A stretch of DNA of 64,000 nt from Anthoceros angustus (Eukaryota; Streptophyta; Anthocerotopsida; Anthocerotales; Anthocerotaceae). Shown here piece by piece: positions 24,101 to 32,833 of the stretch (position 1 is the stretch's first letter; each line of letters begins with the position of its first letter). Both the position numbers and the translations under genes were made by a program. The notes under the pieces are model-generated. The model saw only the letters and a list, made by a program, of their open reading frames with translations, ran no database searches and was not told the origin of the DNA. The stretch covers positions 372,001 through 436,000 of the forward strand of contig MU008184.1 in assembly GCA_010909165.1 (NCBI GenBank). Direction: 5' to 3'.

Positions 24101-24299
24101 AGGAGGTGGCATGGATACCACGGGTCAGGACAGACCCATATAAATTCGAACAACCGCTCGTGTGGCGGCATATAGTTTTGAATTTGAATTTGATGTTTTA
24201 GTGTTTCACAAATGCATCTTACTAAAATTCTTTGTAAGATTCTGCATCTTCCTTTTTCTCAAATCAAATACTTGATTTATTGACGGGTGCATGTCCAAT
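21181..24299. other. AT-rich stretch, no credible gene
   Basis: Only frames below 115 codons with low-complexity or random composition occur. The frame at 21319-21531 ends in FKCLREGCNS, which could be half of a zinc finger, but nothing extends it. Probably decayed transposon sequence. Confidence 0.4.
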
Positions 24300-24860
24300 G
24301 TTGGTAACTTAAGCGAAATTCAAGTAGTTTCATTAGCTACCTACTTACCTATTTCATTAGTGCAAATTCCACCAAATTTGCTAGGCTCCCAAGTAAATTT
24401 GCCATCATCTAGGGAGTTGAGTGCCCAACTCCTCATCTGCATCTCATGGTATGCTTTCGATCATTGATCTAATATCGCTAAATTAAGCTAAATTAAAGTA
24501 GTTTCACGAGCAAATATGTTATCACCCTCTCTAGCGTGAGCGAGGTCGGCAGCTCTTCATCAACATCCCTTGCATTGTATGCTTTTGGGCCCCAATCCAA
24601 TATTGCTAAATTAAGCTAAATTTAAGTAGTTTTGTAGTTACTTACTTACATATTTTTTTTAATACAAATTTTGTTGAATTCGCTAGGCTTCGGAGCAATC
24701 TGCTATCACCCTCTCAAGGGTGAGTGAGCTCAGCAGCTTCTCATTGGCATCTCCTGCATTGTATGCTTTTGGGCATCAATCCAATGCCACTAAATTAAGC
24801 AAAATTAGAGTGGTTTTATTAATTACTTACTTATTTTCATTAGTACGAATTCCCAATCAG
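24300..24860 (+). repeat. Tandemly arranged dispersed repeat, three diverged units of ~150-190 bp
   Basis: Each unit contains a GAG(C/T)GAG(C/G)T(C/T)(G/A)GCAGCT-like block, TTGCATTGTATGCTTTTGGG, AATCCAATATTGCTAAATTAAG and AGTAGTTTT. Order and spacing are similar in all three; an inverted relative lies at 20945-21180. Confidence 0.75.
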
Positions 24861-24957
24861 TACTTAGGCTATTGGGCGATGACCCAATATAAGCGCACAA
24901 ATACAAGGCCCTACACCATGTCGGACTCCGGAAATGCTTGCACCCGCCTGTGGAGTA

Positions 24958-25060
24958 CATTGTTTCATATTTGCACGAGCCCGTGGAAGTACATAGTTTC
25001 ATATTGCACGAGCCCGTGGAAGTACATAGTTTCATATTGCACGAGTCCGTGGAAGTATTG
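24958..25060. repeat. 33-bp tandem repeat, three copies
   Basis: The unit ATTGCACGAGCCCGTGGAAG plus TACATAGTTTC recurs three times with few changes, just downstream of the ~190-bp repeat block. Confidence 0.85.
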
Positions 25061-25229
25061 AAACTACTTCCACGGCAGCATGTATAATGTGAAAAAGTGG
25101 CATGAAAAATCCGATGAAAAAATTGGACATTTCGTGCCTCAAATATCACTTGGCCAGGCCCCGCCAACTCCTCTTTCCACACTAACATGTTAGGTCTTGT
25201 TACATGTGTGAATGGACAGTGTGGACATG

Positions 25230-26367
25230 CTACAATTTGGAATAGTTGTAAACACCCCGGCCTGTCTTGCGACCCAGCCAGCCAGCGTCCACGTACTTGG
25301 CAAGGAGGGGGCAGGGCTGGTACTTGGCCCCCAGCCGGGCGTGCATCACCTGCATGATGGCCAAGCATGTGTCCAGACCCACCAGGTCTGCAAGAGCTAG
25401 AGGCCCCATGGGCTGGTTTGTCCCCAGCACCATCCCCTTGTCGATGTCCTCCGCTGAGGTTATGTCCTCCATCAGTGCGTAGAATGCCTCGTTGATCATG
25501 GGCATCAGGATGCGGTTCACTACGAATCCAGGGTAGTCCTTGGAGCAGGTCACTGTCTTGCCAAGCCTGTCATGCAAATTCATCACCACATGGAGATAGC
25601 ACCAGGCTGAGCTGAGCTGAGCTGAACTAAGCTGGTGCTCAACAAGAGAGTTGATGAAACAAGCTTGGCCTACCTCTCAGCCAGAGACTTGATGGTGTCG
25701 AACACAGAGTCCCCTGTGGCAAATCCTCGGATAACCTCCACAAGCTGCATGATCGGCGGGGGGTTCATGAAATGCATGCCGATAACCTGCAGGCAGCGCA
25801 GAGTGGCAGTCAGCCCTTAAGAGAGGGAGGGGCAAAATTGGTGTCCGAAAGAAGGAGAGCAAACCTGAGTGGGCCGCTGTGTTGCAGTGGCTAGGCGCGT
25901 GATGGAGATGGAGCTGGTGTTGGATGCTAGTATGGCGGCTGGTTTTACCAGCTTGTCCAGCTCCGACAGAATCCCCTTCTTCAGCTCCTCGTTCTCTGCC
26001 ACCGCTTCGATGACCACGTCGGCGGAGCTCATGTCCGCCAACGAGGTTGTGGTCTTAACCCTGGCCAAGGTGGCGTCCGCGTCCCCCTGCACCTCAGCTG
26101 CAAAGCGCATGAGCAACCAGGAGAACACGCCATGGAAAGGCGCCAGGGTGCAGCCTGCGGCATCTGCAACTCTACCTGCGACAAAGTTCCTTTCTTCACA
26201 AAACGGCCTAGCGACAGGGAGATGGACTTCAGCCCCCGCCCAAGAGCTGCGGAATCCAAATCCGCCATCACCACTTCGATTTGCGCCGCAGCTGCCAGCT
26301 GGGCAATTCCTGCACCCATCTGGCCCGCACCAACCACTCCCACCAGCCTCACCGCAGGAGCGGCCAT
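25230..26367 (-). CDS. 3-hydroxybutyryl-CoA dehydrogenase-like (3-hydroxyacyl-CoA dehydrogenase family)
   Basis: NAD(P)-dependent oxidoreductase that interconverts 3-hydroxyacyl-CoA and 3-oxoacyl-CoA. Four exons: 26367-26176, 26086-25865, 25786-25674 and 25566-25230, all GT-AG, giving about 287 residues, the length of the monofunctional family. The dinucleotide-binding loop GVVGAGQMGAGIAQ is at residues 10-23, the ASNTSSISI block near 118, the catalytic-His segment IGMHFMNPPPIM with His143, and the C-terminal domain with GFVVNRILMPMINEAF. The end (GRKTGRGVYNYSKL) is typical; there is no strong peroxisomal PTS1, so location is open. The ATG at 26367 (MAAPAVRLVGVV) fits the family start. For exon 2, a CAG 14 bases further upstream is a competing acceptor, but only the one used keeps the frame. 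Confidence 0.93.
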
Positions 26368-28389
26368 TGCGGTAGCTCTAATTCTGCTCCGCTTTCCTCA
26401 AGGTTGGAGCTGCTGTCCCAATTCTGCGCTCGTCCAGCTGGATATATAGCAAGGAATTTGGAAAATTAGCGAGACTACACCGCCTCGGTTGAAGTCTCCT
26501 TTCCTCAAGCTAGAAGCAAGGCATCAGTCCCGATTCCACGCTCATCACTCTACATACGGCCGAAATCTGGAATATGCAAAGCTTCTGTGTCGGGTGGCTT
26601 TGGTGGCAAAAGAATGGAAGGAATCCTCTGCTTTCTGGAATGTGCAACTCATACCCTGCAACGTAGACCGCCAAGTGGATTAGCCTGTACAGCACTCACT
26701 ATCCTCCGGAATGCCGCATACTCAGCATGAACACAATGCAACATCTGTCCGCATGACGTCACATAATCAGGGATGCCTTTCGCTTATAGAGAACTCGAAT
26801 TTACAGACGGTCCTCGGTTGGTTCAACACGGTCCAAGTCTGGAAGAGCAGAAAACGCAGCCCAACGTGAGCTTTTCACTTCCACGAAAATGACCAACTCG
26901 CAGAGTTAGCGGATATCCTACCCGGAATCAGCTCTTACAAAGCTACACTGCTTCCGATTGTATTCTGATGCCGCTCTCTGGAACTCTTGCTTCTCTAGCT
27001 AGTTCAGGATTTGAGGGGATAAAACTAACTCCAGCAGTGACAATGAGAACATTTCTAGGCAAGAGGTGATAGTGATATGCTGACAGAGCTGGATGAACTC
27101 GACACAGTATCAGGTGCTTCTGGTGGAACCTTTGACGATGAGGAAGATGGTGGCATCCAGCCTAGGTGGGGAACGAACCCTCACACTGTGATGGGGGCAG
27201 ATATGGGCCTAGCAGCAGATAGAGGAATAGCTGCTGCGAGGCTGGACTGTCTGGACGGGCCATACCAAGGTAGATTGATTTGTCTCAGGGCAGAGATATG
27301 AGGCTTTCTATGTAAGTAGAAGGTATAGTAGTTGATTTGTGCTCGCCTCTTTCGATTGTGAGACCATCTTGCAACAACATGCACAACCAAGTTGGGCAAG
27401 GGAAGATGCACATTACTCTCTAGGATAACTGTCTCAAGCGCACGTCAGCAGAGTGTTCGGCCTGCTGCAGTACACCCTGCCTCTTGTTGCAACATACTGC
27501 ACATGCGACATACAAAGAAAAGAGGTCCAGGGTTCGCACTGTCTGCAAAACCATCATCCGTAATATGGCATGACCACGGAAAGCTTGAATCTCATCTTCC
27601 CCTCCCGGAACTCTTCTGCTTTGCCAGGCTTCTATTCCACTCGAAACTACTTTACATCCCACTCAGCTTGAACAATTTAGCGGTGGACCAGATGTTCAGG
27701 CCAGTGAACCCAAACTTCCTTCGGATCACGGTAAACGAACTTCCTTCGGAGCGAGGTCGTGAAACAGTAGGGAAAAAACATATCGCCAGCAGACTGCTCG
27801 TGTCACGTACACAGAAGTTTCGGGGATCTTAAAAAAAAGCAAGCTCCTGACACTGCCGAGAGACACAGCCAGCTTCGTCCTAAAATCCATCATCCAGATG
27901 TTGACTGAACACATATGGATCACCCGGTGAGCTGAGAAGCAAGTCAAGTAACAAGGACGTTGGAAACTGGCGTCTCCTGATGCCCAATCCGCCTCCATGG
28001 CCACAAGTTAGAATCTGTCGTAACTCCGCACGGATTCCCATATCGTGCATATTCTACTTGGGAGTTTTAGGTCCGAGAATCTTGCAAGCGTTCCCCTGAA
28101 AATGGCACTGACAACCTCCCCGGTCACCGATACCTGCCCTCCACCGCACCCTTGTCTCCGGGCGGATGGAGACAGGCGCGCGAGAGACAGGAGACCAAGA
28201 CAGTACAGGACTCCGGCCAGGGTAAGCTTTGAAATGCGAACCTCTTGTGGCACTCCTGAATTTGCTGTGTCACGAGCATGTAGAGGGATCTCTGTTTGTT
28301 CCAGAGATAACTAGTTGAACAGGTCCAGATATTAGGACTAACGAAGATTGCCCTTAAGGTGCACTCTGCAAACTTACTAGCACTGCTAC
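26368..28389. other. Intergenic stretch, no credible gene
   Basis: A 74-codon ATG frame at 27077-27301 is acidic at its start but has no recognisable domain. Others are shorter or overlap. The left end should contain the promoter of the dehydrogenase gene. Confidence 0.4.
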
Positions 28390-28550
28390 ATAGCTAGCCT
28401 AATGGCTCTTAACCACGGATCTGGACATTTGGACCAGTCTTGGTGGCTCTTAACCGAGGAACTGAACATCTGGACCAGGCTTAGAGCACTGTTAGATTGC
28501 TAGCCTGGTGGCTCTTGTTCGTGTCTGAACATCTGGACTAGTCTCAGTTA
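28390..28550. repeat. ~60-bp tandem repeat, three diverged copies
   Basis: The phrase TGGCTCTTAACCACGGATCT plus GGACATTTGGACCAGTCTTGG recurs three times with substitutions; GCTAGCCT(A/G)(A/G)TGGCTCTT marks the borders. Confidence 0.7.
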
Positions 28551-28629
28551 CTGAAATGGATGATTCCTGAGAATTCTACAGGATCACGAAACTGACTCAA
28601 CCGAAACGCACATGGAGACATGGATGCCC

Positions 28630-28779
28630 GCTGGACAGAGGGTTCTCCTCACCTGCAACTTCAATCGCCTGCTCCCTCTGGAGAACCCTTTGTCCAGCAG
28701 GATAACAGAGAACAGCCAGTCAGTCCCAGTCATGCTACACAGTAGACAAGGAAGGGGGACTGACTTTGCAGGTGAGGAG
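28630..28779. repeat. Foldback with two inverted-repeat pairs
   Basis: GCTGGACAGAGGGTTCTCC (28630-28648) is the reverse complement, with one mismatch, of 28680-28698. CTCCTCACCTGCAA (28645-28658) is a perfect reverse complement of 28766-28779. A third, direct relative of the second arm follows at about 28777-28803. The two pairs share an arm and are mutually exclusive in a folded transcript. Confidence 0.75.
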
Positions 28780-29006
28780 AAACCTTGGTCAGTAGGACAA
28801 CAGAAGCGGTACATACAAGAACGTTTAGAGCATAGACATCCTTACGGGCTTCAAGACAGCTGGAACATTTAGTCCACACAATTGATTCCACCTTCCACAA
28901 ACTGTTTTATGAAGGTGGAAGTCTACAGATTGTACCTGAACACGTTATCCGCTAAACAGAGGATTGCTTTGCCGCCGAAGAGCTTTGGATGGGCCATCCA
29001 CTCAAA

Positions 29007-31316
29007 TCAATTGACCATTCTGCCAAGCCATGGCACCTTCCGCCTACCCCTTTTACCTTCCGTTGCTGCTTTGAGGAAGTTTCGAAAGGTCAACACCAAA
29101 GTGTCGCGGGTGCGGGCATCGGGGAGATCGAGATTCCACTGTCTGCCGCTGGCACTTGCTAGAATACACTGCGTCAGGTTGCCCACAGGTATCTTTATCG
29201 AAGCTGCTGTGGTAAACTTTTCAGTCAGAACTACTCTTCGAGTAGCCACCTTCCGAAGCTCAAATCCACTGCGCTTGATTGAGAGAACCGCCGGCTCCCA
29301 TGTGTCGTCCATGGACCCATCAAACAGCAGCTGTAACTCGAAAGCAGCGAGCCCAGCTGTGGAAAACCCATCAATTTGATCTTGCATATCCGTATCACAG
29401 CTGATCCAGTTGGCGGAAACTGTCACCAGGTTACCCCGTCGGTTGCGCTCATCCATAGGGACACACTCGATTGCCACCATGCTGTCGATGTCATCGGCCG
29501 TGACTGTGTACTCTGGCTGAGCAGCCCCATCAATGTAAGCGGCACTCCCATTTTTGTGGTGCCGGACCCATTGGAAAATACACAAGGATGTGCCGTTGAT
29601 GGAATGGCCACAAGCAGTGAGCTTCCCACCAAGGACGGCATCTCCAATGATGCTCAGTCCATCAATGGCTGGTAGAGGATCATCGTCGTCAGAAGCAGAA
29701 GCATTGGGCTCTTCAGGTAGGGTGGGAAGAAGACGTCGGTCAGCCTCACTCTTTTCCTGGTCCTCCTTGTCAACCAGAGGATAAGGGGGATCATACAAGT
29801 CTCTGTCGACAAAGGCCTCCTGGTCTTGTTCGTCGTTATGCTCGCTGTCATGGTGCTCTGCTGAAGGATGAACTGCCGGTGAAGATTGCCGTTCTGCAGG
29901 CGATTCTGACGCTCCCGCATGATCCTGCCCCAAGTAGTGAGCATGCCTGGAGACATCAGGCCTGAAAGGAACTTCATTACCATTACCCCCATGAGAATGA
30001 GGCACAGTGGGCGACTCCCAGGGGGCAGACCGTTGAGCTTGGCCCGATGGCGACGAGATCAACTGTGACGGCAGCGAACGCTGCGGGACAAGCTCCATAC
30101 CATGGCCTTCAGATTGATACGGAGTCTGATGCAGTTGGGCAGGAGGAGGAAAAGCCGCTGAAGGCTGGTACATAGGATCACCTTCGTTGAGACTGAACTC
30201 CGATCGCAGGTGCTGCACCAGAACCTTGACGGCACCCACAATGGAGTGTGCATCCGCAACCGGAGGTTGCAAATCGAAATCCGTCAGCATGGGCAGCAAC
30301 GAGGTGAGAAAAACAGATCTGTCCCGTTCAGCTGTCTGGAGGGCATACGTGAGTCGGATATTCTCCTCAATGACGTCCTGCCTGTAGGACAAAGCCTTGG
30401 AAGCCGCATCCACCAATCCCTGCTGTTGCTGATCATAAGCCAAGCGCAACTCGGCAACCCTCCGCTCCAAAATCCTCTTCTCACTCAGCAGCTGAGCCTC
30501 CTTGATCGAAGCATCCACCAAGCGCGTCCGCAGCTGAGCGTTCTCCTCCTCGTACATCCTGGCCGTCCTAAGATAAACGTCCGCATAATTCCCTTCAGAC
30601 GGGCGAGACATAGACATCCCATTGGGATACAATCTCACATCCAGCCCCGACCCAGGGTGATGCCCGCCATGGCCATGAGGAGACATGGAAGCCGAGGACG
30701 GCGCAGCACTGGACGTATCCAAATGAGGAGGCCCGTACCCCAACCCCGCCGGCCCGCCATTGCTGTTTCCGGCACCCCTGCTCATCCCATGCCCATGCCC
30801 GTGCCCGTGCCCGTGCCCATGCGCCCCGTTCTGCAACGCCTGGTTCGGAATCCTCTCATTCTCAGAATCCGACGGGCCGTTGGAATGCAGCGCCAGCGAG
30901 CTCTCCATATCCTCCTGCAGCCGGCTCATGGCCTGGTCATCCGCCGACAAACCAAGCCCCAGATGCGGCGGCTTCTTCATTCCCGGCAACAGCCCCGCCC
31001 GTAGCGGCCCTCTCCCAGGCAACGGAATCCTGCGGTCATAGTGCACCAGCCCGGCCTGCGCCTCCATCCTCCGGTTCTGCAGCTCCCATTCCGTCACCTT
31101 CAACGACAGCCTGAGGTGCTCGTTCTCCTGCATCTGGTTCCGTATCGCAGACTCCGCCGCCTCAATCACTTGCACCAGCTCCCTCACGTGAGTCGGTGAC
31201 ACAGCTTTGGACTCCTCGGGACTCTCCCTCTCCTTCTCCCTCTCCCTCTCCCTCTCCGCCATCGGCTTCTCCGGCGCCGGGACCGTCACAATCTGCGAAT
31301 TCCCCACCCCCTCCAT
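29007..31316 (-). CDS. Large coiled-coil protein with Ig-like (AIR9/SCAB-type) and PH-like C-terminal regions
   Basis: A single uninterrupted frame of 769 residues from the ATG at 31316 (MEGVGNSQIV); the frame extends only to a TTG upstream. The N-terminus has an Arg/Glu run (ERERERE), then a helical segment ELVQVIEAAESAIRNQMQEN that begins a predicted coiled coil. A Gly/Ser/His-rich linker with a (HG)5-6 run near residue 180 follows, then a second long heptad-rich stretch (YLRTARMYEEENAQLRTR to about 330). After an acidic linker comes a block with LGGKLTACGHSINGTS, FQWVRH and YTVTADDIDSMVAIEC, the pattern of the Ig-like repeats in plant AIR9 and actin-binding SCAB proteins. The last ~120 residues (FELQLLFD to FRNFLKAA) are compatible with a PH-like fold. 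Cytoskeletal association is inference. The 5' end faces the TDRD3-like gene. Confidence 0.85.
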   Translation of the reverse strand: MEGVGNSQIVTVPAPEKPMAEREREREKERESPEESKAVSPTHVRELVQVIEAAESAIRNQMQENEHLRLSLKVTEWELQNRRMEAQAGLVHYDRRIPLPGRGPLRAGLLPGMKKPPHLGLGLSADDQAMSRLQEDMESSLALHSNGPSDSENERIPNQALQNGAHGHGHGHGHGHGMSRGAGNSNGGPAGLGYGPPHLDTSSAAPSSASMSPHGHGGHHPGSGLDVRLYPNGMSMSRPSEGNYADVYLRTARMYEEENAQLRTRLVDASIKEAQLLSEKRILERRVAELRLAYDQQQQGLVDAASKALSYRQDVIEENIRLTYALQTAERDRSVFLTSLLPMLTDFDLQPPVADAHSIVGAVKVLVQHLRSEFSLNEGDPMYQPSAAFPPPAQLHQTPYQSEGHGMELVPQRSLPSQLISSPSGQAQRSAPWESPTVPHSHGGNGNEVPFRPDVSRHAHYLGQDHAGASESPAERQSSPAVHPSAEHHDSEHNDEQDQEAFVDRDLYDPPYPLVDKEDQEKSEADRRLLPTLPEEPNASASDDDDPLPAIDGLSIIGDAVLGGKLTACGHSINGTSLCIFQWVRHHKNGSAAYIDGAAQPEYTVTADDIDSMVAIECVPMDERNRRGNLVTVSANWISCDTDMQDQIDGFSTAGLAAFELQLLFDGSMDDTWEPAVLSIKRSGFELRKVATRRVVLTEKFTTAASIKIPVGNLTQCILASASGRQWNLDLPDARTRDTLVLTFRNFLKAATEGKRGRRKVPWLGRMVN

Positions 31317-32833
31317 CCCCCCTCCCGACAAAACCCGGCACAGCTACGCAGCGCTCACTCCGCTCCCGCTCCACGCCGATCTCCCTCCAGATCCATCCAC
31401 GCAATGCCCGCCCTCCCGCAGCCCTCAGGTGGTGTCCATCCCTGTATTGCCAAACCCGCAACAAAATGAGCTCAAAGCAAGTAACCCAAAAGCCAAAACC
31501 CCCGCGTCTAAATCACACACACAAAGCTCCCCCGCCCGCTGGCCCCCCCACCTTAACAAACAAGACCAGCCAATCTCTTTCTCCAACAACCAAGACGATA
31601 CGCTCCGATCCAATGGCAACAGGCAGCAATAGCAATGGCTACGGCGACAGCAAAAAGCCACAGGCACTCCTCCTCCCCCTCCAACGAGCTAGCTCAGAAT
31701 GAAACAGTCACTCTCCTTCTTGCGTACAAGCAAGCAACCTCCTCCCGTTCCCTCGCCTCCCCTCCCCTCCCCGTCCACAGACTAGAGACAAACCAGAGCT
31801 CCCGGCCTGAAATAGGCTCCCCCGAGGCGCCAGCAACCGATCGCAGCTCACAAGATGAGCGCAGCCAAATCCGGACGCCGGTGCAAGTGCCGGGAAGCAG
31901 CGGCGGCGGCGGCGGCGGCGGCAGCGGCTGCGCGGCGGCGGTACCGTCAGTGCAGGGGTAGCTCGCCGGCGAGAGCGGGAGGCGCAGGCCCCCGCAGCTG
32001 CGGATCAGGTGCGGGCATCCGCCATGGCCGAAGCTCCTCCGCTCTTCAGGGGTGACGGCAGGACAGGAAAGAGAGGGGACTCGACGGCGCTTTTCCCGGC
32101 TCCCCGGGAGGCTTCGATTTGCTCGCTTCGTGCTTTCTTCATACATCGGGACCGGCTGCCGGATCTGGCTCGGTTAAATGCTCTCCGACGATGCTGTAAA
32201 TTCTAACAGAAACGTAGGGTACGGTGTATGAAACGTGTTCATTAGGACACATCCTTTTAGGAAACCGATAATATGTGACCGGTATGGTAGAGTTAACGGT
32301 GGGGCCCAGGTTAACTTCCCCACGTGCGGGAACCGGGATATAATTGGTGACCGACACGAGAGGACGTTAAGGGCAATGTGCCACCATGTGGCGCTCTGGC
32401 GCGGGCTCTTTTGCAAGTGGGTTGGCAGGGCCGGGCCGGGCCGGGCCGGGGGTGTTAGGGGAACAGGATGGCGCCCGGGCGCCCGGGATGGCGTTCCAGG
32501 CGCCAGGAGGCGGGGCTGCAGGGAGTGTCGACTTGGCTGCTGGTGCGATCTGAGGCCGGGCTTGGTGCGATTTGCCAAACCCGGCGGGAGGAGGAAGGCG
32601 GGAGGTGGAGGAGGCCGCGGTTGCTGGAGGCGAGGAGGAAATGTTTGTGGGGTTGGGGTGGATTTGCGGGGTGATGGAGGATGCGGGGGCAGGGTGAGGA
32701 GGAGGATGCGCGGTGTTGGGTTGCAGGAGCGGAAGCGGCAGGCGCGGGAATCGGGCGGCGCTGGAGCTGGGGCGGTGGTGGGCAGGAGGGGTGTGGGGTT
32801 GTTGGGGTGAGTGATTGGTGGGCGAGAGGGGAT
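31317..32833. promoter_or_regulatory. Divergent intergenic region between two head-to-head genes
   Basis: The 1.5 kb between the start codons at 31316 (-) and 32834 (+) must hold both promoters and leaders. It is GC-rich, with a GGC run (31897-31930), a GGGCC run (32428-32450) and CT-rich stretches next to the minus-strand start. No TATA box is convincing. Long proline- or glycine-rich frames across it are composition effects. Confidence 0.5.

Noticed and set aside
27077-27301. 74-codon ATG frame
   Set aside because: No domain, no splice partner and no conserved neighbour; length is within chance expectation.
30210-31004. 264-codon plus-strand frame
   Set aside because: Antisense to the coiled-coil gene, low-complexity and Arg/Pro-rich.
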